From an uncultured Mollicutes bacterium (GTDB lineage: Bacteria; Bacillota_I; Bacilli_A; Acholeplasmatales; Anaeroplasmataceae): a stretch of DNA of 64,000 nt. The DNA lies in NCBI GenBank assembly GCA_947174785.1, contig CAMWKG010000001.1, positions 98,251 to 162,250 on the forward strand, written 5' to 3'. This document shows, in pieces, positions 34,903-42,754 of the stretch (positions within the stretch are counted from its first letter, which is position 1; each line of letters begins with the position of its first letter). A program made the translations under genes and the position numbers. Below the pieces are notes generated by a model. The model was not told the origin of the DNA. It made no database searches and worked only from the letters and a program-made list of their open reading frames with translations.

Positions 34903-35987
34903 AGCTCTTCTCCTATCTTGAGAGCTGAACAAAAAGCAAACATCAAATTATAGCCCCCACATATCCCATCAATATCTAAAAGCTCACCACCAACATAAAT
35001 GTGACTATCCTTTTTTAAATGCATTTGCTCCGTGATTTCTTCTAAGGAGATACCTCCTGATACCACTTGGGCAAATTCATAATCATATACTCCTAAGATT
35101 GGAAAACTAAACCTATGGAGAAGCTCATTTACTTCTTCTAAAGAATGGGATTTAAAATCCTCCACTAATTTAGGTGGAATTAAACTAATTAAATCCTCAT
35201 AGCTTGTTATCTTAATCTCTTTATCTGGGAGCAAATCTAGTGAGATATAACACCCACTTTTATCCTTTAATCTTGCATACATACTAGATAAATTCATAAT
35301 ACAGATTCCAGAAATTCCATCTAGCTTTAAAATCGCTTCTCCTACCTCAGAATAAAGAACCTTGTGATCCTTTACTAAAGAGGCCTTGCATTTAACTCTA
35401 ACCCCATTCAGCTTCTTAAAATTACAATCTAGCTTAAAGCCAACAAGACTAGGTGTAGTAGGCTTTATCTTTACCTCTAAGCTGGATAAAAAATCATAAA
35501 AGCCCTGTTGCTTTTTAGGAATAAAGGAAGCAATAGATCCTGAAGCTATAACTATATAATCAAAAGGACCACGGACTTCATTTAAATAATATTTATTGTT
35601 TAGCTTGTGAATAGAGGTGATTGGAAAATTTTCTACAATATGAAGAGGTCTTTTCATCAAGCATTCTAGCACGCTCAAAGAGGATTCACTATAAGGATAG
35701 ATTCTACCTTCTTCATCTGTTTTTGTATGAAGACCTATATCATTCCAAAAGGAAAAAAGCTTAGACTGATATTCTTTTACAAGGGTATATCCAAAGCTGT
35801 GATTATAGAATTCTTCCTTTACTAGAATATTTCCAATATTTGCTTTACCGTTTCCGCTAGCAAGAATTTTTCTTCCAACAAGGCTTTTTTCAAAAAGCTC
35901 ATAGGAGATATGATGATTTTCTAATATGTTTGCAAGCATGAGCCCACAAGCGCCTCCACCTATAATTGCAACCTTCATACGCATCAC
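34887..35987 (-). CDS. BaiN/HI0933-type flavoprotein
   Basis: A 366-residue NAD(P)/FAD-dependent oxidoreductase. It starts MKVAIIGGGACGLMLANILENH (FAD-binding GxGxxG), followed by GRKILASGNGKANIGN, the HI0933-family block, and the C-terminal GGELLDIDGICGGYNLMFAFCSALKIG. Family members include BaiN, implicated in bile-acid dehydroxylation; most have unknown substrates. It is the first gene of the operon that ends at the HAD gene near 30.7 kb. It is somewhat shorter than the usual ~400 residues. Confidence 0.87.
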   Translation of the reverse strand: MMRMKVAIIGGGACGLMLANILENHHISYELFEKSLVGRKILASGNGKANIGNILVKEEFYNHSFGYTLVKEYQSKLFSFWNDIGLHTKTDEEGRIYPYSESSLSVLECLMKRPLHIVENFPITSIHKLNNKYYLNEVRGPFDYIVIASGSIASFIPKKQQGFYDFLSSLEVKIKPTTPSLVGFKLDCNFKKLNGVRVKCKASLVKDHKVLYSEVGEAILKLDGISGICIMNLSSMYARLKDKSGCYISLDLLPDKEIKITSYEDLISLIPPKLVEDFKSHSLEEVNELLHRFSFPILGVYDYEFAQVVSGGISLEEITEQMHLKKDSHIYVGGELLDIDGICGGYNLMFAFCSALKIGEELCNIK

Positions 35988-36075
35988 CTCTTTTACAATA
36001 TACTATTGTATCATTTTTAATGATAATTTACAAAATAAATTAAAAAAAGTCACTAAATTTATTCTTTTAGCAACT

Positions 36076-36885
36076 TTAATACTTTTTATATTCATAATCG
36101 GTTTTATAAAACTTACGGTAACAATTCCAAATAATTTCTTCATTTTTCTTTTTTAAAGCTTCCTTATTTTCTTTTAAAGAGCAACTGATATTAGGATAAA
36201 TTGGTCTTAAAATATGAACAATGAACTTACGTTTTTCAATTCCTTCTTTAGTGAATTTACCAGTCTTTTTAAAGGTTATGAAGACAGGAAGTATTGGAAC
36301 CATAAACTTGGCCGCATAGTGGAAAGCGCCCATTTGATAGGGTCTAGGCTTTTCATAGCACCACCACTCGGAAGATTCTGGAAAGAAACTAACCCAATGC
36401 CCATTATTTAGGTACTCTTCTAATTGATTTTGGAATTTTTTCATCATACTTCTTCTATTTGGAATTGGGAAAATTCCATAAGCACGCATATAGGTGCCAA
36501 GCTTGCATTTCATGTTATTAAATTCAGCTGTCGTGTAATGCAGCCTATGCTTTTTTAAAGCATATCCAATCGCAACTGAATCCAGCTTATTTACATGATT
36601 GCAAGTTACAATGGCACCACCCTTTATACCATTTAGATTTGATCCTCCGATGACTTTTGTCTTTAACCAAAAATGATTTGCGATGAAGGTATAGGGCTTT
36701 ATAAGAAATACTCTTAATAAAGCATAAAGTATTTTTTTAGATAAGCATAAGGAATAGGAATATTGCTCATTTATTTCGTAATATTCTAGGCAGGGACTAT
36801 CATCTAGATGGTCATTTAATCTTCCTTCTTGTTCAGCTATTTCTATTTTTTTTAATACATCCTTAGTAGTTTCACTTAAGTTCAT
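36076..36885 (-). CDS. PlsC-type acyltransferase
   Basis: Likely 1-acyl-glycerol-3-phosphate acyltransferase or a related glycolipid acyltransferase, 269 residues. Motif I is TCNHVNKLDSVA (H-x4-D), motif II FPIPNRRSMMK, and motif III FFPESSEWW, where the usual EGTRS is ESSEW. An amphipathic N-terminal segment precedes the domain. It lies three bases after the glycosyltransferase, whose partner acyltransferase is next upstream. Confidence 0.83.
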   Translation of the reverse strand: MNLSETTKDVLKKIEIAEQEGRLNDHLDDSPCLEYYEINEQYSYSLCLSKKILYALLRVFLIKPYTFIANHFWLKTKVIGGSNLNGIKGGAIVTCNHVNKLDSVAIGYALKKHRLHYTTAEFNNMKCKLGTYMRAYGIFPIPNRRSMMKKFQNQLEEYLNNGHWVSFFPESSEWWCYEKPRPYQMGAFHYAAKFMVPILPVFITFKKTGKFTKEGIEKRKFIVHILRPIYPNISCSLKENKEALKKKNEEIIWNCYRKFYKTDYEYKKY

Positions 36886-36888
36886 AGA

Positions 36889-38181
36889 CTAAACCTGTTT
36901 AAATGCACTTTCCTGAAATTCTACTCTTTGAATTGTTTTCCAAACCTTGGCTTTTCTGAAGGTAAATATTTTTATCATAATTCCAATATAGCCCATATAG
37001 TAAAAAGGATGTGTGAGAGCTATCCATATCTTAGTTCTTCTTTTCATAGGTAAATATTTTTTATCAACAACCATACAGCGAATGGTCATAACAAAAAATC
37101 CAATATAGATGAGAAAAAAGGAAAAAAAAGAAATAAGATAAAAGCCATAGGCTAAAGGGTGACCAAGAATTGAAGTAACGATTCCTAAAATGAAATTTGA
37201 AATGAGTATGATTAATAAAAAACCAATATACGCATAAACATAATAAAGACTATGCACAGCGTAAAAATTTAAGCTATCCTGTTTAGTTTTTCTGCCTCTT
37301 CTTTGTTCACTATCAAAAAGCCTATCACAATCTACAACACCTGTCATCCAGCGATTTCTTCTTAAATTTGTAGCATGGAGACTTGTCGATTCTTCAACAT
37401 AGCAAATTGCATAAGAAACATATTCTGTTTTATAGCGCTTGATAGCGCAGGTTCTTTGAAGCTCCATATCCTCTGTTAAAGTATCCTGAAAAGGCCAGCC
37501 TTCCCATTCTTCTATCAAGCTTCCCTTAATCAAAAGTCCTGTACCGAGCGTCATAGTGACAATGCCCTGATCTGATTTGGCTCTATTGCCAAGCTCAGAC
37601 ATCAGTGTCCAGATTAGTCCATTACAATAAGAAGCCCAACTGTTTGCTTTTTTATCTTGATTTAAATAATTTTTTACAACTAGCTTAGAGTTATATACAT
37701 CCTTACCACTGCTAAATGCACGATTCATTTCACATAGAAACATCGAATCTAAGACACAGTCCGCATCAATAATGAAATACCCATCGTATTCCTTTTGATG
37801 AGATTCCATTATCCTTTTGAGGGCATAATCTAAAGCATGCCCCTTGGTTTGTTGTTTTTCATCAATAAATACATTTGATTTAAGAGGATGCTTTTGAATC
37901 ATCTCTATCGTAGGGTCATCTGGTTCTTTAACTACGATATAAACATCAAACAATTCCTTATCGTACGTCTGCTTGAGGATAGAATCTAGAAGCGGTAAAA
38001 TCGTCTTTCCTTCATTTCTTGCTGGAATTAATATGGCAAATCGATGGAGTTCTAAGGATTCAATTCTTTCTTGGGGAGTAGAGTTTAGAAACCACCAGCT
38101 GAGTCTTCTTTTATAAGCGATAAGGAAAAGTAAAGTAGATACTGCCACCAAACAAAGCATAACAATTAAGCAAATTTTCAT
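36889..38181 (-). CDS. membrane glycosyltransferase family 2
   Basis: A processive-type GT2 of 430 residues: an N-terminal membrane helix, the catalytic domain AILIPARNEGKTI, FIIDADCVLD (D-x-D), TLTEDMELQ (TED) and RRNRWMTGV ((Q/R)xxRW), then three to four C-terminal helices. This arrangement matches poly-GlcNAc or glycolipid synthases. Being sandwiched between two PlsC-like genes points to a lipid-linked glycan. Confidence 0.85.
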   Translation of the reverse strand: MKICLIVMLCLVAVSTLLFLIAYKRRLSWWFLNSTPQERIESLELHRFAILIPARNEGKTILPLLDSILKQTYDKELFDVYIVVKEPDDPTIEMIQKHPLKSNVFIDEKQQTKGHALDYALKRIMESHQKEYDGYFIIDADCVLDSMFLCEMNRAFSSGKDVYNSKLVVKNYLNQDKKANSWASYCNGLIWTLMSELGNRAKSDQGIVTMTLGTGLLIKGSLIEEWEGWPFQDTLTEDMELQRTCAIKRYKTEYVSYAICYVEESTSLHATNLRRNRWMTGVVDCDRLFDSEQRRGRKTKQDSLNFYAVHSLYYVYAYIGFLLIILISNFILGIVTSILGHPLAYGFYLISFFSFFLIYIGFFVMTIRCMVVDKKYLPMKRRTKIWIALTHPFYYMGYIGIMIKIFTFRKAKVWKTIQRVEFQESAFKQV

Positions 38182-38948
38182 TTCATTTCACATTCCTTTT
38201 TTATGTATTTTATCTTTTCAAAGCTGCTTAATTTACTTCTTTTTGTCATAGCCTCATATGCCTGATTTCTTAAATCCTCTATGCTATCCGCCTTATTTAA
38301 AGACTTTTTCGGATAAAATGGTCCATCTACATAGGCTATGATTTTTGTACGATGGTGCTTTTTATGATATGTCACAGTAAAGGTAAAGGTAGGAGCATTT
38401 TCTAAATACGGATAGGTAAAGGACACCTTGCCAAAGGGTCTAATTTTTGTATAATAGGGCCAAATATGTGCCTCAGGATAAATCATAATCACAGACCTTT
38501 TTTCTATAAGCTCATGAATATAGTTTTTAAAATTTCTCATACCATTTAAATGATTGGGAATAGGAATGGCTCCTATCATTGCCATAAAATTTCTTGTTCC
38601 TTTTACACTTAAATTCTCTGAGGATACTACTACATGCACCCTTTTTGGAAAGCAAATTAAGGAAGGCATGAATCCATCTGCAGGCACATGGGTATGATTA
38701 GCATACATAAAATAACCACTTCTTCTATATTTCTTAAGAATCTTTTTATTTTCAATTTGAAAGCTAAAGCGTAATTTCATATAAATATAAGCTATTGGCT
38801 TCATAATTATAGTATAAAGCAGACTTGCAAGAATACGCCACATTAAGCTTCTTTTATACTTATAAGTCTCATCTATTTTAATCGGTTTACGTTTTATGCC
38901 ACTAAAGTCATCGTTTAATTCATCCTGATAAAAAATTGTCTTTTGCAT
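38178..38948 (-). CDS. PlsC-type acyltransferase, second
   Basis: About 256 residues. Motif I is MYANHTHVPADGFMPS (H-x4-D), with AIPIPNHLNGMRNF and MIYPEAHIWPYYTKIRPF following. The start MQKTIFYQDEL is preferred because GGAGGG precedes it. It overlaps the GT2 start by four bases. It is a paralogue of the acyltransferase at 36076-36885 with different motif III residues, so it may acylate a different acceptor. Confidence 0.8.
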   Translation of the reverse strand: MQKTIFYQDELNDDFSGIKRKPIKIDETYKYKRSLMWRILASLLYTIIMKPIAYIYMKLRFSFQIENKKILKKYRRSGYFMYANHTHVPADGFMPSLICFPKRVHVVVSSENLSVKGTRNFMAMIGAIPIPNHLNGMRNFKNYIHELIEKRSVIMIYPEAHIWPYYTKIRPFGKVSFTYPYLENAPTFTFTVTYHKKHHRTKIIAYVDGPFYPKKSLNKADSIEDLRNQAYEAMTKRSKLSSFEKIKYIKKECEMK

Positions 38949-39107
38949 TTTTCCCTCCTTTATATACACAAATTATATGGGAGAAAGGAAAATATTTCCA
39001 CCTAATGTTATCTCTAAACTCTTTAGAATTAAAGAAAATTCTATCTCTTAAAAGTAGAGTACAAAGGAAGACATTTTTTTCATCCTTTAATGCGTATACT
39101 TTTTAAT

Positions 39108-39701
39108 ATGGAAGATATAAAAAAAAGAATTGGTCAAAATTTAGCCACTTTACGGAAAAGAAAAAAATATACACAAGCAGATTTAGCAGATATGTTAAAA
39201 TATTCTGATAAGTCCATTTCCAAATGGGAAAAGGGAGAATCCTTACCCGGAATAGATGTATTATATAGCTTATGCAATCTTTATGGTGTAACCCTAGATT
39301 ATCTCACACATGAGGGAACCTATGAGGAGAAAAAAGCCTTTATCAAAAAGGATAAAAGCCTTGTAAACAAGATAGTTATCGTTCTTTTATCCATTTCTTT
39401 AGTTTGGTTTTTAATTATCATAGCCTATGTTTATCCTTATGTGATGACTAAAATCAACCTCTGGATATTATTTATTTGGGGTTTCCCTGCCTCTACCTTG
39501 TTATCCTTAATCTTTAACAGTGTATGGGGAAAAAGGAAATACAAATTCTTTCTTTTAAGTCTTTTTATGTGGTCGCTGATCACATCTATATTTTTATTGC
39601 TGATTTATTTAAATCAATCCTATCAGGTATGGGCAATCTTCTTGCTTGGCATACCAGCACAAATCGCTATTATACTGTGGAGTCAATTAAAAAAGCCTTA
39701 G
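39108..39701 (+). CDS. XRE family regulator with membrane C-terminus
   Basis: About 197 residues. The helix-turn-helix is IGQNLATLRKRKKYTQADLADMLKYSDKSISKWEKGESLPGIDVLYSLCNLYGVTLDYL (about residues 5-63). Four hydrophobic helices follow from residue 85 on, so it is a membrane-bound regulator or a fused sensor. The frame opens six codons earlier; MEDIKKRIG is the likelier start. It is divergent from the acyltransferase operon. Target unknown. Confidence 0.85.
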   Translation: MEDIKKRIGQNLATLRKRKKYTQADLADMLKYSDKSISKWEKGESLPGIDVLYSLCNLYGVTLDYLTHEGTYEEKKAFIKKDKSLVNKIVIVLLSISLVWFLIIIAYVYPYVMTKINLWILFIWGFPASTLLSLIFNSVWGKRKYKFFLLSLFMWSLITSIFLLLIYLNQSYQVWAIFLLGIPAQIAIILWSQLKKP

Positions 39702-39713
39702 GAAATTCCTAAG
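39697..39713. terminator. probable bidirectional terminator between XRE and GT4 genes
   Basis: CTTAGGAA-ATTCCTAAG is a short palindrome between converging genes, with T-rich sequence following in both directions. Confidence 0.5.
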
Positions 39714-40851
39714 ACTTCTTTTCTTTCTTCTCTTTAATAGCTAGCTCAAATACATCTTCTAATTGCTTAACACAATTATCAATGGAATATTGCTTTGCAT
39801 ATTCAATATATTCTAAGCTTCTTTTTTCCTTTTCTAAAGGATGCTCTATATAATATTCAATCTTTTCTTTTAAAGAATGATAATTTCCATGCTCAAATAA
39901 GTTATGCTCATCTAATGCAAATTGGTTTGTTGCAGAAATTTTACTGTCTGAAATAATTGGAACTAAACCACAGGTAAAAGCTTCCATACAGCTGATTGCT
40001 TCTATTTCTGCATCAGAGGAATGAACATATAAATCAGAATAATTAATAACATCTAAAAGTTCATTTTCATCATAAAAGCCAAAGATAAGAGGATTTGTTA
40101 GCTTTTCTCCTAAGCTCTTTAAATGACCCTCCCATGGCCCTTTACCAGCTAAAATAATTTGAATCTTGGATTCATATTTTGATTCTAAAACGGCATTTAT
40201 AATTAAATCCTGGCGTTTCTCTACAGAATATCTACCAACCATTAATATTACATACTTGTCCTTAAGTGCCTCTGGCTTAGCCACTTCCTTTTTATGAAAT
40301 GCAGAACTAACTCCATTCGATATAACATGAAGATTTGCCGTATATCCATGCTGGATAAGCTGATTTGCAATCATTTTAGATGGGCAATGCACATGATTAA
40401 ACTTATTATAAAATTTTTTAAATTTTCTATAAATCATATTATTTACAGATTTCAGTTTATTCATATGTAAGGTGGATGTAATGTTTTCTGGCTGCAAATG
40501 AAAAGCAGCAGTTGTTGGAATACCTGCCTTATCACAAAGCTTTTTTCCTAAACGTTGACATCCAAAGGGTAAAAGGAAATGAACAACATCGCTTCCTTCT
40601 ATTGCCTTTTCAATAACCTTCTTATTCTTCTTGGCGAATATAAATCCCTGAGATTTAGAAACTTGATATAATACTGGAATTTTACTTATTCCCAATTCAA
40701 AAGCACGATCTGGTTCAATGTTATCTACTGTAGAGGCTGCAATTTTAACAGTGTGTCCATGCTGCATTAAAACTTCAGCAAATCTACGTGTTGTCATAGT
40801 CGTTCCATTCGATGCTTGTGCATAGGAATCAACGATTAATGTAATAACCAT
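39709..40851 (-). CDS. glycosyltransferase family 4 (diacylglycerol glucosyltransferase-like)
   Basis: A GT-B enzyme of about 380 residues. It starts MVITLIVDSYAQASNGTTMTTRRFAE, has VMLMVGRYS-type donor site around VGRYSVEKRQDLII, and the E-x7-E motif EIEAISCMEAFTCG. Best matches by pattern are glucosyl-diacylglycerol synthases of Bacillota and Mollicutes. The product would be a membrane glycolipid, consistent with neighbouring acyltransferases. GTG opens the frame four codons upstream; the ATG with GGGTGAG before it is used. Confidence 0.83.
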   Translation of the reverse strand: MVITLIVDSYAQASNGTTMTTRRFAEVLMQHGHTVKIAASTVDNIEPDRAFELGISKIPVLYQVSKSQGFIFAKKNKKVIEKAIEGSDVVHFLLPFGCQRLGKKLCDKAGIPTTAAFHLQPENITSTLHMNKLKSVNNMIYRKFKKFYNKFNHVHCPSKMIANQLIQHGYTANLHVISNGVSSAFHKKEVAKPEALKDKYVILMVGRYSVEKRQDLIINAVLESKYESKIQIILAGKGPWEGHLKSLGEKLTNPLIFGFYDENELLDVINYSDLYVHSSDAEIEAISCMEAFTCGLVPIISDSKISATNQFALDEHNLFEHGNYHSLKEKIEYYIEHPLEKEKRSLEYIEYAKQYSIDNCVKQLEDVFELAIKEKKEKKS

Positions 40852-40965
40852 AGTACTACTCACCCTTCTTTAAGACATAACCATTATACAATATTCGTTT
40901 TAATTAGACAAGTACATTTTTCGAGTTTAAGAAATCCCTAAGAGCGAATATAGTATATGCACTTT

Positions 40966-41457
40966 TTAGCATAAATATAAAATTGCGTTAGAAAAATCCT
41001 CTTCCTCTAAAACCATATAGGAAACAAGCTTAGTTGTTTTCCCCTCATAGATATAATCTATGTTCTTTTCTACAGCAATTCTATCAATACAATCCTGAAT
41101 AGAAACTGCTCTTGCATCGCTCATAAGCTCCTGAGGTAAGCTTACTAATAGAGGACGAATATGTTGGTCTTGTAGATAATCAATAATATTACGTAAGGAA
41201 CTCTCAAATTCAATTGGGTTTTCTATGTCTGCTTCTCCTAAGGCTAAAATACAATCACTATATAATTCCTTCATTGGTAAAAGCTCAATCAGACGCTTGG
41301 CACGCTCAATTTTCATTCCACCTAAAGAATAATTATCAATATTATACTCCTTGGCAAGCTTAATAACTGCTTGCATTGAGGTCGGCTCATAGCTTCCTTT
41401 TACATACTTTATATCTTCAAATAAACTACCACCAAAAATAGCGATACTCTTTTTCAT
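40966..41457 (-). CDS. small SGNH-like protein, motifs degenerate
   Basis: A 163-residue protein resembling the core of SGNH hydrolases: SIAIFGGSLFED in place of GDS, LGGMKIERA and LALGEADIENP in place of the GxND block. No clear catalytic Asp-His pair at the C-terminus. It may be a non-catalytic relative or bind a ligand. A promoter with TTGACA and TAAACT at 17-base spacing lies at 41493-41521 on the minus strand. Confidence 0.5.
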   Translation of the reverse strand: MKKSIAIFGGSLFEDIKYVKGSYEPTSMQAVIKLAKEYNIDNYSLGGMKIERAKRLIELLPMKELYSDCILALGEADIENPIEFESSLRNIIDYLQDQHIRPLLVSLPQELMSDARAVSIQDCIDRIAVEKNIDYIYEGKTTKLVSYMVLEEEDFSNAILYLC

Positions 41458-41540
41458 AATATTCTTCCTCGTTTCATCTAGTTTATAATACTAGTTTACT
41501 TCAATAAAACAATCTTGTCAAGTGTTTTTTATAAAAAATA

Positions 41541-41569
41541 TTGTAATTTTCAATAATTCGTGATAAAAT
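41541..41569 (+). promoter_or_regulatory. promoter of DUF1836 gene
   Basis: TTGTAA (41541-41546), 17 bases, TAAAAT (41564-41569), about 20 bases before the ATG. Confidence 0.65.
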
Positions 41570-41589
41570 ATCAAATGTGGGGTGAAATC

Positions 41590-42186
41590 ATGAATTCAAT
41601 CAACGATATTTTAGGAAAATGGTTAGATGAGTTAAGCAAATTTTCATATAAGGACTATAAGGATCTTCCTGATATAGATTTATATATGGATCAAGTCGTT
41701 ACATTTTTAGATAAACAGCTTGCCATATTTCAAACTTCTTCTTTAGATAAGCAAATCACTTCTTCTATGATAAATAACTATGTTAAGGGGGAAGTAGTCA
41801 GTGCTCCTATATCTAAAAAGTACAACAGAGAGCACTTAGCATTAATTCAAGAGGTTTGTACACTAAAGCAGGTATTAACTATAGCTGAAGTAAAACAAAT
41901 TATTGATGAGCGTTATCGTAAGGAAGATTTACCTAAGGATGAAATCTTTGATCATTTTAAAACTTTAGTAAATGAAAAAAATAAAGAGGCCGTTGATTTA
42001 ACTAAATCCTTATTAGATAATATCGAGCAAAACGATTTAAGAGCGTTAACTGATTTATCTGTGGATTTAGCACTAACAGCTAGTGCCTTTATCTCTATCA
42101 GTAAAAGAATCCTCTTCTTAAATCGGCTATATCAGCAGGATTTAGAGAATAAGAAAAAGGATAAATCTGATAAAACTGAAGAATAA
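41590..42186 (+). CDS. DUF1836 domain protein (MerR-like HTH)
   Basis: A 198-residue protein with the DUF1836 pattern: LYMDQVVTFLDKQLAIF, ITSSMINNYVKGEVV, KKYNREHLALIQEVCTLKQVLTIAEVKQII. This fold resembles MerR-type helix-turn-helix domains, so a DNA-binding role is probable though unproven. GGGGTGA precedes the ATG. It converges on the SpoIIIAH-like gene. Confidence 0.8.
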   Translation: MNSINDILGKWLDELSKFSYKDYKDLPDIDLYMDQVVTFLDKQLAIFQTSSLDKQITSSMINNYVKGEVVSAPISKKYNREHLALIQEVCTLKQVLTIAEVKQIIDERYRKEDLPKDEIFDHFKTLVNEKNKEAVDLTKSLLDNIEQNDLRALTDLSVDLALTASAFISISKRILFLNRLYQQDLENKKKDKSDKTEE

Positions 42187-42190
42187 GATT

Positions 42191-42222
42191 TAAAAAAATG
42201 GGCTATAAAACCCATTTTTTTA
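42191..42222. terminator. bidirectional terminator
   Basis: TAAAAAAATGGG (42191-42202) pairs with CCCATTTTTTTA (42211-42222) between convergent genes; A/T runs on both sides serve both directions. Confidence 0.85.
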
Positions 42223-42708
42223 ATCGCTATTTGAGGTTGACGAAAGCTTAACTGTATAATTAGAATTAAACTTTTCTTTAGCCAATCTAGTAATACTAAT
42301 GAAGTTAGCCTTTGTGAGGTCTGTATCTGTGCATACATCTATGACAAGAACTTCATCCTGTAAAAGTACTAATACATCCTCAAAGTCTAAGGAAGCCATA
42401 ATCATTTCTTCTAAAGCAATTTCATCCATTTTCGTTTGTCTTAGAGAAACAATTTTTGCGTTTTCTTCTTCTACCTGAGCCACAGTTAACGTTCCTGATG
42501 CAATCTTAGCCTCTGCTTCTTCAATCAGTGCTGTTACCTCTTCTATACTCTTCATTCTTGCTTCTGCAAATTCAGGATTTGTTGTGCTTGTGCTAAGGCT
42601 TGGAGAGCCTACAGGATCAGTTGTCTTATTGGCCTCATGAATGTAGAATATAGACATCATAACAACTACAGCTAAAAGTAATATTGGCAATCTCAGTTTC
42701 TTTTTCAT
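42220..42708 (-). CDS. SpoIIIAH-like protein
   Basis: SpoIIIAH is the mother-cell membrane protein of the channel linking mother cell and forespore, where it binds SpoIIQ. Here 162 residues have an N-terminal membrane helix (LPILLLAVVVMMSIFYI) and a domain at about 47-160: FAEARMKSIEEVTALIEEAE, LEEMIMASLDFEDVLVLLQDEVLVIDVCT and TRLAKEKFNSNYTVKL fit the YscJ/FliF-like ring-building fold. The rest of the spoIIIA operon is absent from this window, so it is an orphan in position. Family identity rests on pattern. Confidence 0.75.
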   Translation of the reverse strand: MKKKLRLPILLLAVVVMMSIFYIHEANKTTDPVGSPSLSTSTTNPEFAEARMKSIEEVTALIEEAEAKIASGTLTVAQVEEENAKIVSLRQTKMDEIALEEMIMASLDFEDVLVLLQDEVLVIDVCTDTDLTKANFISITRLAKEKFNSNYTVKLSSTSNSD

Positions 42709-42754
42709 ATACTATTCCTCTCCTATAGTAAAGTATATGAGGTGAGGTTTTTTT

